This document shows positions 1-5,286 of a DNA stretch of 6,565 nucleotides, one piece after another; position 1 is the first letter of the stretch; every line of letters starts with the position of its first letter. The stretch is from positions 1 through 6,565 of the forward strand of contig CAZCAI010000212.1 in assembly GCA_964496595.1 (NCBI GenBank), written 5' to 3'. Source of the DNA: JAAAOZ01 sp964496595 (GTDB lineage Bacteria > Chloroflexota > Anaerolineae > B4-G1 > SLSP01). The notes beneath the pieces are model-generated. The model did no database searches, was not told where the DNA came from, and was given only the letters and a program-made list of their open reading frames with translations. Both the position numbers and the translations under genes were made by a program.

Positions 1-253
1 TAGTACATATCTTTGGTTGAACTTTCTCCAAGTATAGATTGATTTGCCATAAACGCAAGAGACCGTTTCATTTCTCTTTTTTATGAAACCTGCACTGTGT
101 GAATTGAGACGGGGCGCGGTGTGGGTGCTTTAAGTTTGAGGGCCTCGAGGATGTTACAAAGTGCGTAGATGCCGATAGCAACCTTTGCTTGACAGGTGAT
201 ATAACATTACATCAGATGTCTTATACGATACATCAAGCTATCAGGAGGCTGCA
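1..253. other. Upstream region without a confident gene
   Basis: This stretch is richer in A+T than the rest of the window and has no convincing complete gene. On the minus strand, 206 to 84 is open for 41 codons and ends in TAA at 83-81. It has no start codon and is closed upstream by a TAA at 209-207, so it would be a remnant at most. Just after it, an ATG at 71-69 (minus) opens a frame beginning MKRSLAFMANQ that runs off the left edge. Only an AAGAG-like sequence precedes it as a ribosome site. Arms GTTTCAT (65-71) and ATGAAAC (83-89) form an inverted repeat around that point. The right end holds the control region of the next operon, described separately. Confidence 0.4.
189..234 (+). promoter_or_regulatory. 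Candidate promoter and RHH operator half-sites
   Basis: A perfect -35-like TTGACA lies at 189-194. The best -10 at normal spacing is the weak TCAGAT (212-217, 17-nt spacer). Three copies of one pentamer cluster here: ACATC at 209-213, its inverse GATGT at 215-219 (together a perfect 11-bp palindrome centred on 214) and ACATC again at 230-234. Ribbon-helix-helix proteins commonly bind short inverted repeats in their own promoters, and the next gene encodes such a domain. Autoregulation is therefore a reasonable inference, but no binding can be shown from sequence. Confidence 0.4.
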
Positions 254-649
254 ATGGCACGCTATCCGTTGAACTTACCGGTGGAATTGAAGAAAGAAGC
301 CGAACAATGGGCTGCTGTCCAGGGCGTCTCGCTCAATCAGTTCATCATGTGGTCGGTGGCCGAGAAGGTCGGCGCACTGCGTGAGGGCCTGAGCGACCCT
401 GACTTCCCGCAGATCGCGTATCGGCGCGGCGCGGCGGGGACGCCTACGCCCGTGTTGCGCGGCGCCGGGATTCGCGTGCAGACCATCGTGGTGGCCGCCC
501 AGCAGTGGGACCTCACGGCGGAGCAGATCGCCGCCGAGTACGACTTGACTCCATCTCAGGTCGAGGAGGCGTTGGCCTTCTATGAAGCCCATCGAGTCGA
601 AATCGACGCCGTGATGGAGGCGGAGCAGACGACGGAAGGAGCGATATGA
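254..649 (+). CDS. RHH-DUF433 fusion protein, antitoxin-like
   Basis: The 131-residue product appears to have two parts. Residues about 3-42 (RYPLNLPVELKKEAEQWA, then SLNQFIMWSVAEK) fit a HicB/CopG-like ribbon-helix-helix: a short basic strand followed by two helices. Residues about 56-118 fit DUF433, with VLRGAGIRVQTIV (67-79), a helix-turn-helix-like segment EQIAAEYDLTPSQVEEAL (90-107) and the typical FYEAHRVEID ending. DUF433 proteins are usually seen as the antitoxin-like partner of PIN-like DUF5615 proteins. The role here is inferred to be DNA binding with autoregulation. The start is fixed by AGGAGG at 243-248, five bases before ATG. Its stop overlaps the start of the next gene (ATGA, 646-649), so the two should be co-translated. 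No DUF5615 gene is present nearby. The domain calls rest on remembered family patterns. Confidence 0.8.
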   Translation: MARYPLNLPVELKKEAEQWAAVQGVSLNQFIMWSVAEKVGALREGLSDPDFPQIAYRRGAAGTPTPVLRGAGIRVQTIVVAAQQWDLTAEQIAAEYDLTPSQVEEALAFYEAHRVEIDAVMEAEQTTEGAI

Positions 650-873
650 GAGTAACCTATGATCGAGAAGGGGATATATTGATGGTCGAGATGGTTGCTG
701 AGGGCGCCATTGACCACGCCGAACATACTGGGCCGTTCATTGCGCACCTCAGCCCGGATGGAGAGCTTCTTTTGTTGGAAATCCTTGACGCGAGTGAATT
801 TCTGATGACGCTGATCAAATCGACGCTTCGCTCCCAAGAACAGGACGTTCCTTTGCGTGTAGGAGCAGGCTGA
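646..873 (+). CDS. DUF2283 family small protein
   Basis: This 75-residue protein matches the DUF2283 pattern over residues 1-53. It opens with MRVTYDREGDILMVEM (the usual YD..D.L beta start), has a central strand around FIAHLSPDGELLLLEI, and shows the hallmark LEILDAS (44-50). The family is small, all-beta and of unknown biochemical role. It is often found in small regulatory or toxin-antitoxin-like gene pairs. The last 22 residues lie outside the domain. AAGGAG (636-641) precedes the ATG by four bases, and the start overlaps the stop of the upstream RHH-DUF433 gene. A terminator follows 30 bases after the stop, so the operon has only these two genes. Function is unknown; a partner or regulatory role is inferred only from pairing. 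Confidence 0.8.
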   Translation: MRVTYDREGDILMVEMVAEGAIDHAEHTGPFIAHLSPDGELLLLEILDASEFLMTLIKSTLRSQEQDVPLRVGAG

Positions 874-903
874 GAGCAGGCATAACTACCCTCTTCACAA
901 TCC

Positions 904-942
904 AAGGCCGGGGCGAGTTGTTGAATCGCCTCGGCCTTTTCT
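904..942 (+). terminator. Rho-independent terminator of the DUF433-DUF2283 operon
   Basis: A 13-bp stem pairs 904-916 (AAGGCCGGGGCGA) with 926-938 (TCGCCTCGGCCTT), with one G-T wobble and a 9-nt loop. It runs straight into TTTT (937-940) and TCTC. The stem is GC-rich and sits 30 bases after the DUF2283 stop. Confidence 0.9.
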
Positions 943-961
943 CATGGACAGTTTCTTCCGC

Positions 962-990
962 TTGACAACCCCCCGCGCTGCTGTTATGAT
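962..990 (+). promoter_or_regulatory. Sigma-70 promoter of the Fur-family regulator
   Basis: A perfect TTGACA at 962-967 is followed after exactly 17 bases by TATGAT at 985-990, five of six matches to TATAAT. The expected transcription start is near 997. That puts the palindromic operator at 1001-1021 at the very start of the transcript, where a bound repressor would block initiation or escape. Confidence 0.88.
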
Positions 991-1000
991 GGGCGATAGA

Positions 1001-1021
1001 TATTGAAAATATTTTTCAATA
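1001..1021. promoter_or_regulatory. Putative Zur operator 1 (autoregulatory)
   Basis: A perfect inverted repeat with 9-bp arms, TATTGAAAA (1001-1009) and TTTTCAATA (1013-1021), surrounds the centre TAT. Its length, symmetry and A+T richness suit a Fur-superfamily dimer site. It lies just downstream of the promoter at 962-990, in front of the regulator gene. A close copy lies before znuA at 1537-1557 (18 of 21 positions identical). Shared use by the adjacent regulator is an inference from this arrangement. Confidence 0.78.
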
Positions 1022-1035
1022 AGATAGACCTTATC

Positions 1036-1047
1036 GTGAATTTTCAC
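1036..1047. promoter_or_regulatory. Secondary palindrome in the regulator's leader
   Basis: GTGAA (1036-1040) and TTCAC (1043-1047) form a perfect 5-bp inverted repeat around TT. The stretch ATTTTCACTA (1040-1049) is the exact reverse complement of the left part of the znuA operator, TAGTGAAAAT (1537-1546). It could be a weak second binding site on the regulator's transcript region, but the full 21-bp pattern is absent. Confidence 0.3.
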
Positions 1048-1098
1048 TATTCGAGGTACTCACAGAACAGCATGGAGCACGCAGGGAGTTTGAACGTT

Positions 1099-1518
1099 AT
1101 GGCGTCTTGGGAAGAGACCTTATCGCAGGCCGGGCGCCGGATCACGGCGCCACGCCGGGCCGTGATGGAGGTGCTGATGGATGCGCAGGCGCCGCTCTCG
1201 CCGCAGGAGATCTGCACGCGAGGGCAGGCGCACCACGCCTCGCTGGGCCTCGTCACCGTCTACCGCACGCTGGGGCTGTTCGAGCGCTTCGATGTGGCCC
1301 GGCGCGTTCACCTGAGTGAGGGATGCCACGGCTATATCGCGACCTCGCCCGGCCATCGCCACACGATCTTGTGCCGGGCGTGCGGGCGCTCGATGGAGTT
1401 TGTTGGCCAGGACGACCTGGACGATCTCGTCGCGCGCGTGGAGGAGCGGACGGGCTACGAGGTGCAGGATCATCTGTTACAGTTGTTCGGCCTCTGCCCC
1501 GATTGCCGAGATGAGTAG
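1099..1518 (+). CDS. zur: Fur-superfamily transcriptional regulator, probable zinc uptake regulator Zur
   Basis: The 139-residue protein has the full Fur layout. The N-terminal winged helix includes ITAPRRAVMEVL (15-26) and the recognition region LGLVTVYRTLGLFE (49-62). The C-terminal metal and dimerisation domain has GHRHTILCRACG (85-96) and LCPDC (132-136). C92, C95, C133 and C136 make the two CxxC pairs of the structural zinc site. D65, C76, H86 and H88 are candidate sensory ligands; a Cys at the position of C76 is typical of Zur rather than iron-sensing Fur. The position before znuACB and the shared operator support zinc sensing. The ATG at 1099 was chosen because AGGGAG (1083-1088) precedes it by ten bases and it matches the usual family start. 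An ATG at 1072 is possible but less well supported, and the in-frame TTG at 1003 lies inside the operator. A manganese or iron role is not fully excluded. Confidence 0.88.
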   Translation: MASWEETLSQAGRRITAPRRAVMEVLMDAQAPLSPQEICTRGQAHHASLGLVTVYRTLGLFERFDVARRVHLSEGCHGYIATSPGHRHTILCRACGRSMEFVGQDDLDDLVARVEERTGYEVQDHLLQLFGLCPDCRDE

Positions 1519-1528
1519 CCCTCTTTTT

Positions 1529-1555
1529 TTGCCAGATAGTGAAAATCTTTATCAA
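1529..1555 (+). promoter_or_regulatory. Candidate znuA promoter overlapping the operator
   Basis: TTGCCA (1529-1534, five of six matches to TTGACA) is followed after a short 15-base spacer by TATCAA (1550-1555, four of six). The putative -10 lies inside the palindrome at 1537-1557, so a bound repressor would occlude it. The spacing is suboptimal and the call is tentative. No hairpin terminator separates zur from znuA, so readthrough from the zur promoter is also possible. Confidence 0.35.
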
Positions 1556-1557
1556 TA
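1537..1557. promoter_or_regulatory. Putative Zur operator 2 (znuACB)
   Basis: This 21-bp element (TAGTGAAAAT, then C, then TTTATCAATA) is the same as the operator before the regulator except at positions 3, 11 and 15 of the motif. It sits in the gap between the regulator's stop and znuA. It is still a near-palindrome. Because it lies 105 bases before the znuA start, it most likely controls transcription of the transport genes. Confidence 0.78.
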
Positions 1558-1661
1558 ACGGCGCGGGCCGAAGCGGTTTCGAACCGCCAAAGCCAGAGAA
1601 CCCATTTGCTATTTGCCGCTTTGTTGTTTTGTTGTTTTTAACTTTGCGAGGAGATGTTGGG
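1558..1661 (+). other. znuA leader with small hairpin and T-rich repeat
   Basis: The leader contains a compact hairpin, GCGGTT (1573-1578), loop TCG, AACCGC (1582-1587). It also contains a tandem 8-mer TTGTTGTT (1621-1628 and 1629-1636) followed by TTTAAC. The hairpin looks superficially like a tRNA T-arm, but there is no cloverleaf. GAGGAG (1648-1653) is the ribosome-binding site of znuA. Nothing else is evident. Confidence 0.4.
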
Positions 1662-2567
1662 ATGCATAAACAAGCGATTTGGCGTTGGATTGTGGGCCTG
1701 ATGTTGCTGCTGAGCCTGCTCGGCTGCGGGCGCGCGGCGTCCGGTGACGAGGAGAAGCTGACGGTGATGGTGAGCATTGTACCGCAGAAGTACTTTGTGG
1801 AGCGTATCGGCGGGGAGCGGGTGGCGGTGATGGTGATGGTGGAGCCGGGCAACAGCCCCGCCACCTACGAGCCGAAGCCCGATCAGCTCCAGGCGTTGAG
1901 CCAGGCGGCGGCCTATTTCAGCATTGGCGTGCCCTTCGAGAACGCCTGGCTTGACAAAATCGCGGCGGCGAATGAGGATATGCTGATGGTGGATACCATC
2001 GCCGATGTCGAGCGGCGGCCTATCGGGGCGCCGCATACTCACGATGATGACGACCACGATGACGATCACCACGAGGGCGTGCCCGATCCGCACGTCTGGG
2101 TTTCGCCAGAGTTGGTCAAGGTGCAATCCCAGGCCATCCACGCGGCGCTGGTGCAGCTTGATCCGGCGCACGCGGACGAGTATCAGGCGAACCTGGACGC
2201 CTTTATCGCCGACATCGACGCGCTGGAAGCGGACATCCAACAGACGCTGGCGGGACTGGAAAGCCAGAAGTTTATGGTCTTCCACCCGGCGTGGGGATAC
2301 TTCGCGCGCGACTTCGACCTGGTGCAAATTCCGGTGGAGGTGGGCGGGCAGGAGCCGAGCGCGCAGGAGTTAGCGCACCTGATCGAAGAGGCGCAGGAGG
2401 AGGGTATCCGGGTCGTCTTCGCGCAGCCGGAGTTCAGCACCGAGGATGCGGAGACCATCGCGCGGGAGATCGGCGGGGAGGTGTTGCTGATCAGCCCGCT
2501 GGCCCCGGATTGGCTGGCAAATATGCGGCGCGTGGCGCAGACCTTCGCTGAGGTGTTGGGGCAGTAG
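1662..2567 (+). CDS. znuA: Zinc ABC transporter substrate-binding lipoprotein ZnuA
   Basis: This 301-residue cluster A-I solute-binding protein should capture zinc outside the membrane and deliver it to ZnuB. The N-terminal hydrophobic stretch ends in a lipobox, LLGC (19-22), so the mature protein is lipid-anchored at C22. Family marks are SIVPQKYFVERIGG (38-51), NSPATYEPKP (64-73), DPHVWVSP (142-149), VFHPAWGYF (206-214) and SPLAPDW (278-284). Likely metal ligands are H144, H208 and D283. The position where most ZnuA/TroA proteins have a His (PHTYEP) is Ala67. A His/Asp-rich loop at 125-137 (HTHDDDDHDDDHH) is typical of zinc-specific members. The ATG at 1662 follows GAGGAG (1648-1653) by eight bases; an in-frame GTG at 1539 lies within the operator and is rejected. 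Zinc is favoured over manganese because of the loop and the Zur-like neighbour. Confidence 0.92.
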   Translation: MHKQAIWRWIVGLMLLLSLLGCGRAASGDEEKLTVMVSIVPQKYFVERIGGERVAVMVMVEPGNSPATYEPKPDQLQALSQAAAYFSIGVPFENAWLDKIAAANEDMLMVDTIADVERRPIGAPHTHDDDDHDDDHHEGVPDPHVWVSPELVKVQSQAIHAALVQLDPAHADEYQANLDAFIADIDALEADIQQTLAGLESQKFMVFHPAWGYFARDFDLVQIPVEVGGQEPSAQELAHLIEEAQEEGIRVVFAQPEFSTEDAETIAREIGGEVLLISPLAPDWLANMRRVAQTFAEVLGQ

Positions 2568-2588
2568 AGTGATGAATGTAATTGGATC

Positions 2589-2683
2589 GCGGACATCTTG
2601 TCCGCAGGTGGCGGGCAAGATGCCCGCGTTCCCAATGCGGATGCCTGTCCGCTGGTGGCGGGCAGGATGCCCGCGTTCCCAAT
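2589..2683. repeat. Tandem pair of double-hairpin repeats between znuA and znuC
   Basis: Unit 1 (2589-2636, 48 bp) and unit 2 (2637-2683, 47 bp) share one layout: a GCGGA...TCCGC hairpin, a GGTG linker, a GCGGGCA-N3-TGCCCGC hairpin (2611-2627 and 2658-2674), then GTTCCCAAT. The first hairpin of unit 1 is GCGGACA-TCT-TGTCCGC (2589-2605). Several bases differ between units in the first hairpin and one in the second loop. The minus-strand translation contains GNAGILPAT and TRASCPPPADK. I recognise these as phrases common in spurious database proteins derived from an abundant interspersed repeat. The hairpins would be transcribed within the znu messenger and could affect its stability or the relative expression of its genes. 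Confidence 0.85.
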
Positions 2684-2698
2684 GAATGGAGCTGTTAT

Positions 2699-3487
2699 TT
2701 GAAAACTGAGACGCAGCGGCGGGAAGTGATTGTCGTCCAGGGCCTGTGGGCGGGCTACGACCGCGAGCAGGTGCTGGAAGATGTGGATCTGACGGTCTAC
2801 GAGCGCGACTTCGTCGGGCTGATTGGGCCGAATGGCGGCGGCAAGACCACGCTGATTCGGGTGTTGCTCGGCTTGTTGCCGCCAACGCGGGGCGAGGTGC
2901 GGATTATGGGGCAGCCGGTGCGGGAAGGCCGGCGCGTGCTCGGCTACGTGCCCCAGGTGGTGGCGTTCGACCACGAGTTCCCCATCAGCGTGTGGGAGGT
3001 GGCGCGGATGGGCCGGTTGGGCCGCCGCCGTCTCTTGCAACGATACACCGCCGAGGATGACGCCATCGTAGAAAAGGCGCTGCGCCAGGTGGATATGCTG
3101 GACTTGCGGCAGCGGCCCATCGGGGAGCTTTCGGGCGGGCAGCGGCAGCGGGTCTACATCGCGCGCGCGCTGGCGGCGCAGCCGGAGATTCTGCTGCTGG
3201 ATGAGCCAACCTCTAGCGTGGATCCACAGGTGAGTAACAGCATCTACGAGTTGCTCCGACAGTTGAACGAGCATGTAACGATTCTGCTGATCTCGCACGA
3301 TATGAGCGCGATCTCATCCTATGTCAAGACCGTCGGCTGCCTGAACCGGCGCTTGTTCTACCACCACGGCGCGGAGATCACGTCCGATATGCTGGAACTG
3401 GCCTATCAATGCCCGATCGACTTGATTGCGCACGGTGTACCGCACCGGGTCTTCCCGATGCACTCCCACGACGGGGGAACGGAATGA
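2699..3487 (+). CDS. znuC: Zinc ABC transporter ATP-binding protein ZnuC
   Basis: This 262-residue ABC ATPase powers zinc import. All hallmarks are present: Walker A GPNGGGKTT (43-51), Q-loop Q86, signature LSGGQ (144-148), Walker B ILLLDE (164-169), D-loop SSVD (172-175) and H-loop His200. The C-terminal tail CPIDLIAHGVPHRVF, followed by a His pair in MHSHDGG, is typical of the zinc/manganese transporter subgroup. The start is the TTG at 2699, because GGAG at 2688-2691 precedes it by seven bases and the reading frame upstream runs through the hairpin repeats. A GTG at 2726 is an alternative that would trim nine residues. No in-frame ATG lies near. Its stop overlaps the znuB start (ATGA, 3484-3487). 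The start codon is less certain than the function. Confidence 0.9.
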   Translation: MKTETQRREVIVVQGLWAGYDREQVLEDVDLTVYERDFVGLIGPNGGGKTTLIRVLLGLLPPTRGEVRIMGQPVREGRRVLGYVPQVVAFDHEFPISVWEVARMGRLGRRRLLQRYTAEDDAIVEKALRQVDMLDLRQRPIGELSGGQRQRVYIARALAAQPEILLLDEPTSSVDPQVSNSIYELLRQLNEHVTILLISHDMSAISSYVKTVGCLNRRLFYHHGAEITSDMLELAYQCPIDLIAHGVPHRVFPMHSHDGGTE

Positions 3488-4377
3488 TCGAGGCGATACT
3501 GCACGCGCTACAGTTCACGTTTGTGCGCCACGCGGTGGCCGCCGGGGTGCTGGTCAGCATCGCGTGCGGCGTCATCGGCACGTTCGTGGTCATCAAGCGG
3601 ATCGTGTTCATCAGCGGGGGCATCGCGCACGCTGCGTATGGCGGGATCGGCCTGGGCTATTACGCCCGGTACGCGCTGGCGCCGCTGCTGTTCCCCGCGC
3701 TCGCGGCGGGGCTGCCACAACGTCCGGGGGCGTGGCCGCTGGTCGGCGCGATCCTGTTCAGCCTGGCGGCGGCTGTGATTATGGGCATCATCCAGCGCCG
3801 CACGCGCCAGCGCGCCGACACCATCATCGGCGTGTTGTGGGCCATTGGCATGGCGGTGGGGATTGTGTTCGTCGATCTGACGCCCGGCTACAAAGTCGAT
3901 CTGATGAGCTATCTCTTCGGCAGCATCCTGGCGGTGCAGCGCGCCGAGTTATTCATCATCCTGGGGCTGGACGTGGTGATTGTGGCGTTGGTCGCGCTCT
4001 TCTATAAGGAGCTGCTGGCAATCTCGTTCGATGAGACCTTTGCCACGGTGCAGAACGTGCCGGTGGACGCGATCTACATCGTCCTGCTGTGCCTCATCGC
4101 GCTGACAGTGGTGATGATGATGCGCGTGGTGGGGCTGATTATGGTCATCGCTATGCTGACCATCCCGGCGGCCATCGCGGGCCGTTTTGCGCGGGATATG
4201 AAGCGGATGATGCTCGGCGCGACCTTGCTCGGCATCGTCTTCAACGTTGTGGGGCTGTGGCTGTCGTATACCTGGAACCTGACCTCCGGCGCGAGCATCA
4301 TCCTGGTCGCGGCGGCGGCGTATCTGATCTCGCTGACCGGGCCTTTGTTGGTGCGATGGACGCGCGCGGGCGCGTAA
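3484..4377 (+). CDS. znuB: Zinc ABC transporter permease ZnuB
   Basis: This 297-residue integral membrane protein of the ABC-3 family forms the zinc channel with ZnuC. Several hydrophobic segments alternate with short loops, for example at about 17-37, 86-103, 114-130, 156-173, 197-213, 215-232, 243-260 and 270-290. Family marks include GGIAHAAYGGIG (45-56), DLMSYLFGSIL (139-149), SFDETFATVQNVPV (181-194), which is the likely contact with the ATPase, LTIPAAIAGRFA (225-236) and SGASIIL (268-274). The ATG at 3484 overlaps the znuC stop and is preceded by GGGGGA (3473-3478) at five bases, giving tight translational coupling. In-frame codons further upstream lie inside znuC and are not needed. 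The gene ends just before a bidirectional terminator. The family could also carry manganese; context favours zinc. Confidence 0.93.
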   Translation: MIEAILHALQFTFVRHAVAAGVLVSIACGVIGTFVVIKRIVFISGGIAHAAYGGIGLGYYARYALAPLLFPALAAGLPQRPGAWPLVGAILFSLAAAVIMGIIQRRTRQRADTIIGVLWAIGMAVGIVFVDLTPGYKVDLMSYLFGSILAVQRAELFIILGLDVVIVALVALFYKELLAISFDETFATVQNVPVDAIYIVLLCLIALTVVMMMRVVGLIMVIAMLTIPAAIAGRFARDMKRMMLGATLLGIVFNVVGLWLSYTWNLTSGASIILVAAAAYLISLTGPLLVRWTRAGA

Positions 4378-4401
4378 CGCGCGGCGACAGGCATCGAGAA
4401 C

Positions 4402-4434
4402 AAAAAAAGCGGCGGGCTGCAAGCCCGCCGCTTT
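4402..4434. terminator. Bidirectional terminator between znuB and the Cys-rich gene
   Basis: A perfect 13-bp stem pairs 4406-4418 (AAAGCGGCGGGCT) with 4422-4434 (AGCCCGCCGCTTT) around the loop GCA. On the minus strand it is followed by seven Ts (complement of 4402-4408), ideal for ending the convergent gene. On the plus strand the U-tract is only TTT, so termination of znuB is likely but probably weaker. Confidence 0.9.
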
Positions 4435-4449
4435 GGTGTGGATGCGCGC

Positions 4450-4623
4450 CTACGCCTTGAGTTGCATTGGCTCGCCACAGCACGAAAAAGTGCAGTGCTC
4501 GACGCACTCACAATCGGCGACGTCCTCGTCACACTCCTTGCACTCTTTGACGACCTCAAGCTCCAGACCACACGCTTCACAGACGTACACTTGCCCTAAC
4601 TTCATATCGTGACAACTTGGCAT
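4450..4623 (-). CDS. Cys-rich desulforedoxin-like small metal-binding protein
   Basis: This 57-residue protein has ten cysteines (4, 15, 18, 28, 31, 38, 40, 44, 48, 49). The frame GQVYVCEACGLELEVV (10-25) together with CCGEPMQL (48-55) matches the desulforedoxin fold or the N-terminal domain of desulfoferrodoxin. There, a CxxC pair and a CC pair hold one iron in an FeCys4 site (here C15, C18, C48, C49). Between the pairs is an unusual segment with five more cysteines, CKECDEDVADCECVEHC (28-44), which could hold a second metal. Electron transfer or metal storage is an inference. The start at 4623 follows AGGAG (4634-4630) by six bases. An upstream in-frame ATG at 4671 adds 16 unlikely residues and would lie almost on the -10 element. 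It converges on znuB. I do not recognise a named gene. Confidence 0.82.
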   Translation of the reverse strand: MPSCHDMKLGQVYVCEACGLELEVVKECKECDEDVADCECVEHCTFSCCGEPMQLKA

Positions 4624-4669
4624 GGGACTCTCCTTGTTTTGTGATGAATGGATAGAAACAACCCCGCTC

Positions 4670-4697
4670 ATTATATGCCCGCGTAAGAGATTGGCAA
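4670..4697 (-). promoter_or_regulatory. Sigma-70 promoter of the Cys-rich gene
   Basis: On the minus strand, TTGCCA (4697-4692, five of six matches) is followed after 16 bases by a perfect TATAAT (4675-4670). This gives an untranslated leader of about 40 bases before the start at 4623. No copy of the Zur-like palindrome is present here, so zinc control by the neighbouring regulator is not supported. Confidence 0.75.
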
Positions 4698-4803
4698 TGG
4701 TAGGGTGGGGTTTTGCGCGCCGGGCAATCGAGTATAAAAACGCAATGGCGCGGGGTTTTATCTTTTAACCTGCAATTTTTAATCCGGTTTCAAATGAGTC
4801 TGT

Positions 4804-5286
4804 ATGCTTTCATCCACAACGACTGTAAAATCTGCCGTGAAACAGCGCGGCTATTTTATGCTTTTCTTGCTCGTCATCCTGGTGACGGATCTCCGCCTGG
4901 AAACTGGGGCCGCCAGTCACATCCTGCGGCTGGACGTAACGGTGGGCGTCTTTCAGAACTTGAGCGATGCCTTCGGCGTCGAGGATGACGCCCCGGCCTG
5001 GTCGCCGGATGGGACGTGGATTGCCTTCCGCCGTCGCTCCGCCGGGACAGCGATGGGCAAGCAGCTCTGGCTGATGCGCGCCGACGGCAGCGATCCCCGC
5101 GCGCTGACGACGGATACGGGCGTACATTACGGCCCGCCGGTGTGGGCCGGCGATGGGGAAACGCTATTGAGTGCGCGATACTTTGCCGGAAGTAGCGACA
5201 TCTGGGAAATATCTACCGTATCGACCGCGACGTCGCGCGTTGCGCCGGATGGGTATCTGCCGCACATGCAACAAAGCTCTCCTTAG
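4804..5286 (+). pseudogene. PD40/TolB-like beta-propeller fragment
   Basis: The open frame gives 160 residues. From about residue 37 it looks like WD40-like PD40 blades. It has the end of one blade (SHILRLDVTVGVFQNLSD, 38-55), a complete blade with DDAPAWSPDGTWIAFRRR (61-78) and LWLMRADGSDPRAL (88-101), and a last degenerate blade with PPVWAGDGETLL and DIWEIS. PD40 proteins usually have several blades and a signal peptide or lipobox. Here the first 36 residues fit neither well, although MLFLLVILV (19-27) is briefly hydrophobic, and no ribosome-binding site precedes 4804. I read it as the 3' part of a gene that lost its front. The frame continues open for 69 codons after the TAG at 5284, but the sequence there is not propeller-like. 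A short real gene is possible. Confidence 0.5.

Noticed and set aside
1003..1098. Upstream extension of the Fur-family gene starting at TTG 1003
   Set aside because: The codon lies inside the palindromic operator, a few bases from the expected transcription start, and has no ribosome site. The resulting peptide MKIF is a by-product of the operator sequence.
1561..1605. tRNA-like 3' end in the znuA leader (GGTTTCGAACC with flanks)
   Set aside because: Only a six-pair hairpin with a TCG loop is present; no acceptor, D or anticodon arm can be drawn around it.
1539..1661. Upstream extension of znuA starting at GTG 1539
   Set aside because: It too begins in the operator copy and again reads MKIF because the operators are nearly identical. 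The lipoprotein signal and GAGGAG site place the start at 1662.
1638..2327. Long minus-strand ORF opposite znuA, rich in His and Val
   Set aside because: It is a shadow of znuA. The His/Val tract is the complement of the GAT/CAC codons of the His/Asp loop.
2491..2682. Minus-strand ORFs with phrases such as TRASCPPPAD and GNAGILPAT across the znuA-znuC gap
   Set aside because: These arise from translating the hairpin repeat and the shadow of znuA/znuC; they match a known type of spurious protein.
2582..2698. N-terminal 39-residue extension of ZnuC
   Set aside because: It is encoded almost wholly by the hairpin repeats, is rich in Arg/Gly/Cys unlike an ATPase N-terminus, and is not needed for the domain.
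4707..4760. Possible terminator or promoter with CGCGCC/GGCGCG arms, GGGGTTTT repeats and TATAAA
   Set aside because: The arms are only six bases with a 25-base loop, and the nearest -35-like TTGCGC is just 14 bases from TATAAA.
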